A program made the position numbers and the translations under genes. Of a stretch of DNA of 64,000 nucleotides, positions 23,377-36,354 are shown piece after piece. The stretch lies in contig OX365952.1 in NCBI GenBank assembly GCA_947247005.1, positions 42,512,722 to 42,576,721 of the forward strand. Reading direction: 5' to 3'. Numbering within the stretch: the first letter of the stretch is position 1; each line of letters opens with the position of its first letter. The notes below the pieces were generated by a model, which searched no databases, was not told the DNA's origin, and worked only from the letters and a program-made list of their open reading frames with translations. Source of the stretch: Spisula solida. Taxonomy: Eukaryota; Mollusca; Bivalvia; Venerida; Mactridae.

Positions 23377-23550
23377 TGTAACGGTTGTTGGGCGCATAAA
23401 GGGAGGTAATTGGATAATTATGCACAAAGTAAACCTTGTAGGTTGTCATTAGAGTAGAATGGCATATATAAGGCCAACAAATCACCCTTCGTGGTGAGCT
23501 ACCTTTTCACTGACGGGATTTGTTGGTGTCTGTCCGTCCGGCACGTTACA
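23377..23550. mobile_element. Solo LTR, 174 bp, 4-bp target duplication
   Basis: The sequence starts TGTAACGG and ends CGTTACA (TG...CA). It is flanked on both sides by ATAG and contains a TATA-like GCATATATAAGG. The orthologous site in copy C (about 40.67 kb) shows a single ATAG, so this is a clean insertion followed by LTR-LTR recombination. The short length suits compact Ty3/gypsy-type LTRs of invertebrates; the lineage is inference. No internal retroelement sequence remains. Confidence 0.8.
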
Positions 23551-24489
23551 ATAGTCCCCTTCTTTGTCTCACTATTCATTACATAATAGTTGTGGCGAGA
23601 GTATTTGATAAGATTGGGTTGACCAACTCAAATCATTATATTCTTTCTTATTAGTTTAGCACAGGCTCCATTGACCGAATTGGTAAGACAACATTCTTGG
23701 CAGCTGATGGTTGAATGCTCGACCCAGTTGGGACCATTTCGGTGGATGAGATGACATTAGGTTAGATGATGGTTACTGTATTTCTGCGTTTTTCGTTTTC
23801 CCGGTCGGCTATATACAGTTCATAAAAGCACTTTAAATATTGTATAACTGATACAGTAATTATCAGGTTAATCTATGACAGACATCACATATGTAGATGG
23901 GTACATTGCACTCCAAGACATGGTATAGATTACATTGCGTAAATAACCCGATCTTATACTTTACCAATGCGTATACAGTTATAAATAATTCTACAAAATT
24001 AGAATTGTGAATAAAATAGAGCATAAACTAACAAACAAATGTCAGAATTGCATCGATGTTAGACATCGTTTTAACGATCTATGCGTATTTTCCTGTTCAG
24101 ACTTAATGTGGTGATCATTTAGTTCTTGATTTATTTTTGTTAAGCATTCCTAAAATTGTCAATGTAATTATTGCCCTGTATGGGATCGAGATGGTATACT
24201 GTATGACTGGGATATACTATTGATGAACAAGTTCAACGTGAAACATATTAGGAAATACAACTAACATGACTTGACTTATTATGTGAGTATAGTCGATTAT
24301 CGACGTTCGGGCAAACTTCCAAGTTGTAAATAGTTGTAGAAAGGGTTAATACGCTGAATAACGTTGTGGTCGTTGAAAATGTTTAACTTGCAAAAGCTTA
24401 GTGGACGTTTGAAATCAATCGTTAGTGTAAGTTTTATTTATTTTGTAAACGTTCTTGAACGCTGGATTTAGTCATACTGAGTTTACCTA

Positions 24490-25121
24490 AAGATGGGTTC
24501 ACACTACGACATTTGGACCGACGTTTGGGCAAACGACCAACTCCGCTCGTACAAGTTATTAAGACATTTACAACAGGTAATGTTCGCTGACCGTTGAAGA
24601 TTTTTAAATTAGGAAATAAACGTTGGTTTACGTTGTTTACAGTTTTTAAACCCCCTAAACGCTGAATTAAGTTGCACTGAGTTTGCCTAAGTTGGACTCC
24701 GCTGACAAACGTTCATCGATGATGATGATGTTTGTGTATTTAGCCCAACGTTATTCGAACGGAAGCAAACTGATCCCAATGGGTATCAGACGCGATTGAC
24801 GTGATGGTAACGCAAGGGCTAGCATACGCGAACCTTCCATAGCATAGCTAAACGTTTGTTAAACCTAGGCCAACGGTTATCAGACATTTGAACGCAACGG
24901 TTAAGCGTAGGCAAACTTTCCACAACGCATCCGTAACTTAGGTTCACTTTGTTAAATGCTAAGAATTGTTCGTATTAGTTGACGTGCGCCAGATACACAA
25001 TGTTCGTGAACGTAATTATTCCTTCGCGCGAACGTAATTTCATTGACGTTCATACTCATTGTTTGGACATTTGAAATGCTGACCAACGCTGCTCCAAACG
25101 TCAATTGTGTGAACTCAGCTT
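24490..25121. mobile_element. 632-bp MITE-like insertion in copy A
   Basis: The left end AAGATGGGTTCACACTACGA and the right end GTGTGAACTCAGCTT are imperfect terminal inverted repeats. Internal CAAACGTT-like words recur many times, as in subterminal binding-site arrays. Copy C (about 39.64 kb) lacks the block: AACATCAGCACAATCT runs directly into TACGGTAAAC. Confidence 0.75.
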
Positions 25122-25317
25122 GAGATGGTGCTGATGTTATTAGTTTAACGGATGTCAACTAGTAACGGACGCAATGAACGCGATAGTAAGAACAGGGCTA
25201 CACATAGGCGAAGTATTTACAGCAAAACTGAAAGCTTGTTACGCTAGACTATCACGTCATCATCGCTTTCATTGCGTCGGGTACCTGTTTGCCTTTGTTT
25301 GACAAACATTCGGCAAA

Positions 25318-25436
25318 CAGAATAATGAAAACTCGGACAAGGGGGGAACGTAGCAATCAACATAAACAGTTGAGCACGAAAGACACAAAAAGGAACACAA
25401 AAACACAGACCACAAGCATCCGTCGCAATGCCCAAC
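25318..25436 (-). repeat. TGCCTTCC-tail family, copy 4 (minus strand)
   Basis: In reverse complement it reads GGGCATTGCGACGG, CTTTCGTGCTCAACTGTTTA, GATTGCTACGTTCCCCCTTG and TCCGAGTTTTCATTATTC. It is at the same place in the unit as the C copy at 39270, so it predates the A/C duplication. Confidence 0.6.
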
Positions 25437-26454
25437 CCAAACCTAACATGAAATTAAAGTAAACCGCTACAATTCCTACTTTGTGGTGTCAAAAAGTCCA
25501 CAAATATTTAAGTATCAATGTAAATTGTAGAAACCCTGCAGCTGCATACATTATTTTGATCGTTATCAACAAACAGAAAAATGAGTTGATGGATAGGGGA
25601 AGATTGGGAACAAGAAGATGTAGAAATGCAACTAATAAGCTACAGGTTCCTAATTTCAAAACCCTTCAACTGAATACATGAATTTTAAACATACCGGATC
25701 GGGTACAAATACGCGTAAACGAATCGGATATGGGGCAAAAGGCATTTTCGAAGAAATTTGCTAGCGCCACGTGGTACAATGAACAACTTACCTCAGCGTT
25801 TTGAGCGATCTTCAACTCTTATCAGCTATTCACTTTTTCTAGCGGATTTGGACGGTCGTCCAAATTCTTACACCGATGGATTATGTTATGATACGTATCA
25901 TCTAGATTACAGGTATATTAAAAAGCATTTGTAATTATATTTCCCTATATATCGAGTGGATTGAGACTTTCCCTGGTGTGTCCGATCTAATCTGTGCAGT
26001 CGCCATACATCACTTGAAATCAAAACACAATACGACAGTTGCAGAATTTGCACAGCTGATTAGTTAGGATAACAGTTCATTTACCTCGTATAGTTTGTTG
26101 CCGATTGCTTTGGTAGGAACATCTATGTTAGCCAAATTCCTGCCAGCATGAAAATTATTCGAATCCACACAGATTCTCCAAAATGACTGAACAATTACTA
26201 ATGTTTAACCAATGCGATAAATTTCAGCATTTGTTACACGTACACATTCATTACTTAAAGTATGAACATTTTCCTTAATTTTAATTATTATATGTATTTG
26301 CTTCTTACTAGTCTTGAAGAAAAAAACTCGTCAAGTTAGATAGAATCTATAAGCTGTATTTCATATATTAATTTAATACTGATTGTCATATTAAATGTTT
26401 AGTGAATGTCGTGATTCATCAACTATAAATAACGATATGATTATTTATGTAATG

Positions 26455-27040
26455 CTAACTGATAAGATATTTTGTTCTATCAGTGAAATAAAACCTATAT
26501 CAGTCACTGGTTATCACCTACATTGTGACTGATATAAGTACCACCACCTCACAGGGACTACTTTACTTTTACCAACAACTGAACACTAAAATGTCCGTAA
26601 CATTTTTAGTATTGAACGGAAACATGCCATGTGGGGGTTTATATTCTTAGTTGGATCATTTCCTACAAGATGGTGTATGATGCAAAATGTAAATGCAAAA
26701 TTCTCAAAAAAAGGCGTTTTCACATATTCACCATAATCCAAGATGGCGGATTTTGAATTGAAAAGTATGAATGGTAACACATATTCATACGCAGCCTAAC
26801 CACAGTGGTAATTTTGCATAAATAGTTCCAGTTTTGACACCACATAAGCATTAAATAAATATAATTTTTGTTTGTTTTGATTGGATATGGTTAATTTCTT
26901 ATCTTGTAGTAATAAAATTTTAATATTTTCACTCGCGCTACGCACTCTTCCAAATGTTGAATTTTATCACTACACGATGAGATATAAACCACATTCAATC
27001 GAAACCAACAAATATCCTCTATATAGGTTATCACAATTTT
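26455..27040. mobile_element. Insertion specific to copy A, foldback-type
   Basis: Copy C joins the flanks directly (about 38.31 kb). The block contains TATATCAGTCACTGG, GTGACTGATATAAGT and TTTTCACTCGCGCTACGCAC, words related to the inverted-repeat element at 28258-28420. A short ATG-GCG-GAT frame at 26743 inside it is not supported as a gene. Confidence 0.5.
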
Positions 27041-27350
27041 CCCACATGATATGGTATTTATATCTAAATATGTCGCTCGTCAAGTTGACTTCCGTGCGTC
27101 TTCCGGGCGTTTCAATGAATTTACTGGCATTCTTACAATGCATTATCTATCGTTTAAAAACTACATCAAATGTTCCAACTATGTGTTACCCAATATGGCT
27201 GGGGAATATTTTTGGGTATTTTTTGCGCAAAATTGCTGAAACTTAAATGGTGCACGCAAATACGACATAATGACTTCACCGACATTAATATTGATGCATG
27301 TTGGCATACTATGTAGTCGTTAACGTCCTTGTACGCTGGAGAAAAATTGA

Positions 27351-28257
27351 CATATCTTATGATTCTTATCAATTATAATGAGTCATAGAAATTTGTTAGA
27401 TAGCATACTAAATTGCCATTGGATACTGATAATTAACAAATGATGTTGTGTGGACCCGGAATCATAGTTTTAGTGCCAACTGTATATTATATTCATTGCT
27501 TGACAATCAGATAGATATGTACAAATACAGAAGTCAATTAAACATTTCATTCATATCCTTTATTATAATACTTACAAGTCACCCGTTGTTATCTTATTGG
27601 CTTACACCATGCAGCTTTTTAATAGTTTTTATAGCTGAAACCTTTACTTCCAGCGGTCAAGGTTATTTTCTTGTTCAGGTGTGTGATCTGCATTGTGCCG
27701 TGTAAGTGTGATCTGTCTTGTTTTTATGTTTTCTGTGATCGGCTGTTTAGGTTGAGTGCTGCCTTCCTGCCTTAATGTATATACTGTGTATTTTTTCCTG
27801 TTTCGTGAATCAATATTTATAAAGATGCAACGTGACATTGAATTTCATTGTTACAGTAGTTATAAGGTTTTACGTACCATATATGCTTATTTTACTTTTA
27901 CTCCTTTTGAATCATTATGATTATGCCAAAATACATTTGTGTTATATAAATGAGGTATACAATACTAATAAATATACCATTTGTAGAGTGAAAATCTAGG
28001 TGATAGGTGATGTGTGACAATGTGTTGTATTTCATGATAAAACTAGTACATCGACCTCCATCCGTTCTTCATTCTCACAATCGACGTAATATAAACTAAT
28101 ACTTTTTGATCACCCCACGTAAATCAGACTACGGTCTATGTCTATTTCAACGAATACCAACTTGGGAATAAGTGTGAGGCACAATTTGGCATGAACACAA
28201 TTGTGTAACTTGACATTGCTCGACACCTAGATAATTCCCACACATATATATAGAGGA
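27351..28257. other. Spacer between copy A and the foldback element
   Basis: It contains a TGCCTTCC-family copy at 27615-27790. Otherwise it is AT-rich with no recognised gene. Whether A/C similarity extends a little further right is unclear by eye. Confidence 0.5.
27615..27790 (+). repeat. TGCCTTCC-tail family, copy 5
   Basis: It contains ATAGCTGAAACC, TGTTTTTATGTTTTCTGTGA and GAGTGCTGCCTTCCTGCCTT. It is more diverged than the intronic copies. Confidence 0.6.
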
Positions 28258-28420
28258 TATTTGTTGATTTTGGTGTAAGATCGAATTTTATTTCACCGAG
28301 CGATGACAGAAAATCAATATTTTCACGAGTGGCGTAGCCACGAATGAAAATTTTATTGCTGTGATCACGAGTGAAATAAAATTGATTTTACACCAAAAAT
28401 CAACAAATTTTCTGATTATT
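28258..28420. mobile_element. Palindromic foldback/MITE-like element
   Basis: The left arm TTTGTTGATTTTGGTGTAAG...TTTTATTTCAC pairs with the right arm GTGAAATAAAATTGATTTTA...CAACAAA. The centre has a second palindrome with TTTTCACGAGTGGCGTAGCC. Related words occur at 26.9 kb. Sequence to about 28690 is also rich in small inverted repeats (CAGTGAAAATAACA / TGTTATTTTCACTG). Confidence 0.7.
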
Positions 28421-29223
28421 ATATGCCTCAATTCCTCTTAAATATATGCCGTAATTTGCTTAATTGGAAAAATCACGTCGAAATAAGAACGTCACGACGT
28501 GAGACTTATGACGTCATGATGACGTAACGCATATTTTAAAGCCCGGCGCCGTTGACGTTACGTTTCTCTTTACGCATGATACTGGAACCAGCTTCTAAAA
28601 CAGTGAAAATAACAAAGTGGTAATTTCACTGTTATTTTCACTGTTATTTCCACTGAAAATTTCCATAATCCATTGAAAGCAAATAATAAATACGTATATC
28701 TATATTAAGTGAGGTTTTAATTTGCTAATAATTTTTAAACTGAATAGAAACGAAACACAAATAATTCTAATTAGAAGTATATTGGTATAGTAGTGTTTCA
28801 TTATACTGTACATGTACAATATATTAGGACGTGAACGTCTTGTTTATAATCATAGGGTCGGTGTGGTCCGGATAATTCCGACATCTATTTATTGCTTTTG
28901 TATCCTATTTCTTGAAAACAATTTTCATTCCTGTCTTACATTTGACCTGAAATCAAAGAAACTATAGCGAGAGATATACATTATATGTCATGTAACACAC
29001 CATGAAGTGAGATCTTGCCTTTCACATTTATTTATTTTGTTAAATATTTTATGAATAGAAATGTGCCAAAAGCTTCTATCTATGTATGTATGTTTACATT
29101 TCTCTGTCTGACATTTGAACAACAAATAAGTCACAGTGTGGATTTAGCACTTTAGCACTCGGTTGGTACTAGAAGGAGGAATGTGTTTTATCTTATACGA
29201 TAGCAAAAAGCGAACACCAGATA

Positions 29224-29399
29224 CAGTGAAACCTCAATAAGACGAGCATTGTTATCTCGAGCATCCGGCCTATGTCGAGCAAAGTCCCGGCGAATTGCTC
29301 TATGTTGTATGTTAAGAGACTTGAGATATGTCGAGCACCTGGCTTATTTCGAGCATTTGGATTATACCGATGGGTCCTCAAGATAACGAGGTTTTACTG
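29224..29399. mobile_element. 176-bp pogo/Tc1-like MITE with TA target site
   Basis: The element begins CAGTGAAACCTCAATAAGAC and ends AACGAGGTTTTACTG, flanked by TA on both sides. The terminus CAGTGAAACCTC is characteristic of pogo/Tigger-type elements (family knowledge). Copy B similarity starts just to its right. Confidence 0.85.
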
Positions 29400-29895
29400 T
29401 AACATTTTGTTGCTCGCGTAATAAGCGTTCAGCTTTGCTGAAGAAAGTTCGCCTATGCTATGTTTAGCCCTTGCGTTATCATCGCATTCATTGCGTCCGT
29501 TACCAGTTGACATCCGTTGCACAATCGTTTCAACAACAACAGCACAATCAGTTATAAACTCAGTATGACATAATGCAGCGTTCAGGAACGTTTACAATGG
29601 AGTAAAATATTACAGAAATTCGGACAACTTACACCGATAGAATCCTAACACCAAGGTTTTAATTCCAATCGCCGACAGTTTGGCATTTTAAACATTTGCA
29701 ACGAACATAACACTAGTCAGCGTACAACCAGCGAATATGAACACTTTTTACAACTTTTTTACAACGTCTACTGTCAGAAGAGTTGGACGTTTGCCCACAC
29801 GCCAATACTCGACTGTACTCACCAAATAAGTCTAGCCATGTTAGTTGTATTTCCTAATGGTGCAAATTAAACTTGTTCATCAATAGTATACCCAG

Positions 29896-30335
29896 GCCCC
29901 GGTCTTCCTAAGCATCTCAAGTAAAATCTCAACTCAAATTGAGATTGTGCTCAAATCAGAGTCTGAATTTGAGATAAATATGAAGCTGGACCTCTCGAAA
30001 TTTTACTCAGTATATACGCTACACTTTACACTATATAACGCATGACTGCACTAAAACAACCTGTCAACGACAAACATCAATATACTTAATCGATAATCGA
30101 CAAGGGAAGTAAGCCGTGACAAGACACGCTGTAGCATTAGCGTCCCTTGATTATAGATTTTCAACCGATACCCGTTGAGGAGAATTCTTCAGTACGGTTA
30201 TAAACTCAGAATAATGTTTCTGTTTTGTCTTACCAAATTAGAGTACAATTACGCATGGACACTATATCAAACGATAGGTGACGAAATTTTGAGTTGAGAA
30301 TGAGCTCAGATTAAGATGTTTTGGGAGGTCGGGGC
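29896..30335. mobile_element. 440-bp MITE in copy B, CAG target duplication
   Basis: The ends GCCCCGGTCTTCCTAAGCAT and TGTTTTGGGAGGTCGGGGC are inverted repeats. CAG flanks both sides. Copy C has the uninterrupted site TATATCCAGACCGTAC, and A is also empty. It is related to the relic at 804-1027. Confidence 0.85.
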
Positions 30336-33300
30336 CAGACCGTACAATATACCATCTCGATTACATACAGGGCAATAATTACATTGACAATACTAGGAAT
30401 GCTTAACAAAAATAAATCAAGAACGAAATGATCACTTCATTAAGTCTGCACAGGAAAATGCGCATAGATCGTTAAAATGATGTCTAACTTCGATGCGAAT
30501 CTGACATTTGTTTGTTGGTTTATGCTTCGTAGAATTATTTATAACTGTAGACGAAGACGCTAGTAAAGTATGAGAATTGGTTATTTACACAATGTAATCT
30601 ATACTATGTCTTGGAGTGCAATGTACCTATCTACATATGTGATGATTGTCAAAGATAATTTGAATATTCTGGTATCAGTTACACAATATTTCAAATGTTT
30701 TTTTGAACTGCATGTAGCCGACCGGGAAAACGAAACCAAGTTTACTGAAGAGCCGCCTTCATTCTTAGCATTACCTTTATGTTTTTTAGATAGAAAAAAA
30801 CGGAAACCATTATCTAACTAGATGGCAGCTCACCAACCGACCATATCATAAGTGGTCCAAATTGGTGCGAACATTCGACCGTCAGCTCCCAAGGATATAG
30901 TATGCACTGTAAAATCATTAATATTCGTTGGAGATTAAATTTCGTGTATTTCGCGGATGACCCAAACCACTCTATTAGTCAGGTATATAGACTGAGATTT
31001 TGGGAAGTATACTTGCATATGTAATAAAACAATTATTATATCTGTATGGAATTTGAATGATTTCTGATAATTTGTGTGGATTTTGACATTGCCATTTTTC
31101 ATGTCTAAAATCCTTGAAATTATATCCCTTGCAGTATAGGCTGTTAAAACAAATAAGAAATAATAAAATTATTTGAGTTGAGTTCACCCATCGTCACACC
31201 AAATACACTCATCTGAACTATGTTGGAATGAAGTAAGAATAGGTAGGGAAATATGGTACAAGTGATTACCGATATCGCCGCATTCACAAGCTAACATCAC
31301 ACTTCACAGGAGAAATCAGCACGCCAGTTATATACATTTCAGGATGTTACAATTATACTGTAACTGTAATATTTCACACGATTTGTACACAGGTCTTATA
31401 GTAAACATTGACGAACGCATACCGACACAATGTAAGCAAAGCTTCGACAAATGAAATATATTTATCTGCTATAATCTCAAGCAAGACTTTACCATTCGTA
31501 TTATCTAGCGACTGAACACTTGCACAATGATAAAATGATATTCCCAAAGGATCATGTTAGTTATGGAAGTTAACATTTTCCTCCTGTGAATGTTGAACAC
31601 GTTAAAAAATGTACATAATATTTCCTAAAAACTACGAAAGTCATGGGGAATTTTTTTCTGCGTCTGTTCCTAAAGATTTGCATAATGCAACAACTTATCA
31701 ATCTGACTCCAGTCTGGCTGAACAAACGATTGGTACAGACACTGTTTAAAATACGTGACAAAAGTACAAAAATAATAGATCAGGGGGGTTATTATCACGA
31801 AAGGCACAAGAAAGAACAGTATACGAAAAAGGATTGCAAGCTTTGAATGGAAGTGACCCCGGACAAATTGACGAACAATGAGTTTCGATGACTTTCGATT
31901 GACTGTTTAAGTATGATAATTATTTTTGTTAATGGTTTTTGAGCTTAACACATATCTCCAACCATTTTCTAGTTATGTTGAAATGCGAAATTAGGAGATT
32001 AGAAAGGAAAACGGCACTCAACAGAAACAGTCTGGCAGGAAAGGCACAACAAATTCATGATCAAGAAGTCCATTTGATTTCATCTAATAAATCACTTGTA
32101 GTTAGTTTGACATGTTCCCGGACAGAACTCTGTCGAACTATCCAAAGTGGGGTTCCTGAGAAGTTAATGTAGATATTCTGATACATCTGTGTGATTCTAC
32201 GGTGTTCAAGAATTCTTTATCACGAAGTTAAGCCAAAGTGAAGTAATACTGCTGGTAATCATACAGCTCGATATCTTATTATTATGGTCAAACGTGAGGA
32301 AATACTGTGAAGGTAATTTTTAGTACCGTTATATTTCTCGAAAGTGGCGAAATAATTCCTATTTAGTTTAATAATCGTGATAATATAGACATTGGGGTTT
32401 GAGAAAGTTGACAGACGTTTACACATCATCTCGGGGCTTTTCTCCTTAAAAGCTATACACTGAAAGAACTTAGTCAGAGCGGTCTAAGTCTTGTACAGGA
32501 ATGGTACTTCATTAAGTCATGGCGAGCTCTCATTTCCCTGGACTGTTTGGTCAAAATTATTATTATTTTCTAGATTTTTTGTAGATTTAATTAAGTGCTA
32601 AATTATTGTAGGAACTTAAAGTGACTGTGCATTTTTATGAGAGAGAGATTTATTTACTTATGACAAAGTAACAATTAAAATTAATTATCTGAGTTTGGTA
32701 TTTTGTTGTTGATTAGTTAAGTAAGTTAGTATGCAATTACCACTATAGGATGATCGAATATACGGCCGTTACACTTGTTAGTGTAACAAGGTGGAAGCAA
32801 ATCAATCGTTCAAAGTAATATTTTAATGAAATTGTTAACATACACTCCGTCAATGTGTCATTGTAAAAAAAGGTGAATTTTGTTTGTGTTTGAATTGTTA
32901 GAATAGGTGATTCCGTGAATACAGAAGTTCTCATTCCAGGCTATGTCATGAAGTCCGATATTCTCCGATAAAATCAGTCCAGACATATTGTGTAATGAAA
33001 GTTTATACGAAACAATAAATAAACTGTCATACAGTCTGTAGCACATTGACCTTACATCCTACACAATTGTGAGCGTATCCTGGTGGGTGTAGTTTCTTCT
33101 TCTTTTATCGTCTTAACCCCCATAATGAGGCAAACCACAGTAGTTGGCACTGTTGGTGGTTGATAGAAGCGGAAAAAGAGTTCAAACTTTCCATCAAATG
33201 GTTTTAAACGAGTCTTCGTAACTGGTTCTACTTCCAGTCCCAAATCTTTAACACAGCATTAACAGCACTTGATATGTTGTGAGGTATAGCTCGCGCCAAA

Positions 33301-36300
33301 TCCACTATTTCTCCATGCTTTCTTTAGCGTTTTTCATGTGTCCGAGCTTCTGGATGGTCATCTTCCATTAGAATGTTTAATAGCTATTAGACAGACCTTA
33401 CGTGACAAAACGTCGGCATTTTTATGATAAAGGAGGTAATCTTAGTGATTTGTGGAAACTGTCAATTGTGTGTTTAAGTTTTCTTGAAGGTATGAACTAT
33501 GCTCTCAATGGCGCTTGATTGCAACAACATGTCTCATATTAAATTGCGATAATAAGAGTTTCACAGCTAAATTAATTTTTGTAGTATGATAAGGTACTCA
33601 TAATCTTTTGGGGGACTCTCAAATTTAACGACTGTGGTTTTCGTATTAAAAATTGAACGCATTTAAGTAAATGATTGAGTCTCCGCAATCGAATAGTTCA
33701 ATATTTCCTCAAACTGTCGAAGCCTGCTATACAAGCTTCTTAAATTATTATACAAGTTTTATTTCCATAAGCTACATAATAAGTTCATGATGAAACCATC
33801 AATCATTATCAAATATATAGTTTGGCGAATAATCACTCCGCAGTAGCTGTAGCGCTTATCTTTCTTATTGGTAAATTAACGCATCATTACACTCATATTT
33901 ATGAATGATATATGATTTAATTCGTAGTTCTATTATCTTTATTATTCAGACATAAAATATCATTTTAACACAATCAGTATCTCATATTGCATCTGTATAT
34001 CGCTAACATCATTCTCTGTGCTTTGATTCATTATCGTACTCACGTAAATACAAAGGAACAATGTCCTAGTGGTCATTGTCACCTAGCGTCTGACATCGTT
34101 AATCATTCTGACAGACTGTGGAATAATAACAAACATCGTAAAGAAATAATACCGGACACTTATATTATAACATATTTCAGATATTTCCAAATATTTGATA
34201 TGTTCGGTACTGTATTGTGTTATTGTCTCAAGGATGCCATAATCTTAATTGTGTTTTATGAAATGTAATTCATATAGTTATTAGCTATCTATTATTTTTA
34301 TTATATTAATACAGTTTGTAACTGATCACATAATATTTAGATCGTTTGATTTATTGAATTATTACAGAGACATTTATAATGCAATACCTTCTTATACAGA
34401 CCTATAGGAATCGATGAGAATAAACAATGTAAATCATTCAAGTATAATGAGGTGCAATAACAGCAGTACACTTTGAAAACAGAAACCTACCTATCTACAT
34501 ATCCGCTTTGTGCCCGCTGCCACATAAGGCTGCAACCAGGGCTATCCATTGCAATCTTCTCTATTTCTCCCAGTGTATTTCCTATTGTCTTTACTTCGTT
34601 GCTAATCATCATTCGCCGTGTTTCTTTTGGCCTTAATATGTGTCTTTGGGTGTCCATTTTAGAGATGTTCTAGGGATGTTGTTTGTGTCTGTCCTTATTG
34701 CATGTCCTAGAAAACTTTTGAATGCGTAATAAAAATGCATTATTGTGTAATTGGTCAAGGACATTACAAATGTCGATTATATCAACAAAACTGAACACTG
34801 TTAAACTAAAACTTGTTATACTATCAATAAAATATTATGTTATTGGTATTCATAACATTCATACATGTCAAGGTTCGACTCCACCATACATCATATGTAT
34901 AATAATTATTATGATATTATGATATTTATAAGGTATATACATGCAGGGAGGTTCATACGATCAGTCATCATTCTATGTCACAGTGATAGTTCAATGTTTG
35001 AATCATGCAATTTGAATAAACAATGTACCTTGTTTCTTGTCAGGAATTTTCTTAGGACATAATTGACATGCTGCTATGTTTTGTCTAGATAAGCGCCACG
35101 TATTCAATTTAATCAGAGTTGTTAAATAGACCAGACATTCTATGTGTTGCTGCAAGCAAAACATTTATCACCATCACAATCAGAGATACACCAAACTGAA
35201 ACATTATTCTAAGAATGTATATCCCAGAAATACAGGAGTGTCAGTAGTGTCTTTATAATTAAATACTGAAAATCGTTTCACAGTTTATATATTTTGGTTT
35301 ACAAAACATTAGGGAGTAAATCAATCATAGATATTTCACTGAAAGTATATGTCAAATATAAGCTTGTTAACCGATCAAAGAGCTGTTATACATCCGGTAT
35401 TTTAGTTATAAAATATACGAGAATAAATAAAATGCGTGTAAGGAATTTGTTGCTGATACCGTTGTTCCTAAAGTTGTTATACTGTCAATTAGTATGAGTG
35501 AAGTTGATTAATGAATGACCTTATGTTGTGTGCCAAACATGAATCTATATTAGTCGTACTTTCGTATTTAAATTGCATGATTATAGTTCGTTCACCTGGT
35601 TACCTTGCATAGAATCGAAGATTTGACTGGATATGTTCTTCTGTGATATTTGCCACGGTCGACTTGTAGAGACCATGCTACTTGTTTACCTAATTAATGG
35701 AAAAGGGATAGTTCAACTATATCAAATATGAGGCTCGTGCGAATGAACTATGGTTGAGTCCGATTACAAGTTATATATCAAGGATATTCGACTGTAATGC
35801 AAGTTAACATTCCTCTCGTTGTGGCATAAATGGTGATATCACACAAAAAGGTGTTTCATGGAATATGTATACAAGATCGTCTTCCACTAATTCTATTGCT
35901 TTGGATAAATATCCGTTCAGAAGAAATGTTTGAATAAATCGTGATATAAAACAACAAATAGTCTTACAAGCTGAGACTTACTCCTTTAAACAGGAAATTA
36001 TATATTTTTATATTTTCGTCGTAATATCATGATGTTTATTTAACGTTGTTACAAGCTGAGACAAATCGGCTTTATACGAGAAGTTTGTTTGAGGTATGTA
36101 CGATCGTAGAATATGTTATTCTTACGATTGGTACTTACTCTTTTAAATACATAATCGCATTATAAATATCATGTTGTTTATTTAACTACATACGTGTTTA
36201 AAACGCGTCAAGAAAACCTGAACTCATTCACTGATAAAAAACTATTGTTCCTAGAATCTAACTAATGTATGTTCTGTATTGATTTATAAGTTTTATCCTA

Positions 36301-36354
36301 GCAAATGTGACTGGTTGCAATAAAACGATAAAAATGAGGAGTGTTTAATTGCAT

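Larger units (their letters stand above)
16418..27350 (-). repeat. Copy A of a large, three-fold repeated segment
   Basis: Read on the minus strand, this stretch follows the same order of words as copies B and C. Examples: the reverse complement of CATGTTTGGCACCCAACATA (17031) at 35528 and 45420; the CTAGGTGACAATGACCACTA block (18603) at 34060 and 44448; ATACTATTGATGAACAAGTT (24212) at 29870 and 39955; CACATGATATGGTATTTATA (27044) at 38290. It is truncated at about 16418, beyond which B and C continue. It carries its own insertions at 17.6, 23.4, 24.5 and 26.5 kb, and about 1.3 kb of extra sequence at 20.9-22.35 kb. No intact gene survives in it. Confidence 0.85.

Noticed and set aside
26743..26773. 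ATGGCGGATTTTGAATTG... with GTAACA donor as a first exon
   Set aside because: It lies in a block that appears to be an insertion in copy A, and no partner exon was seen.
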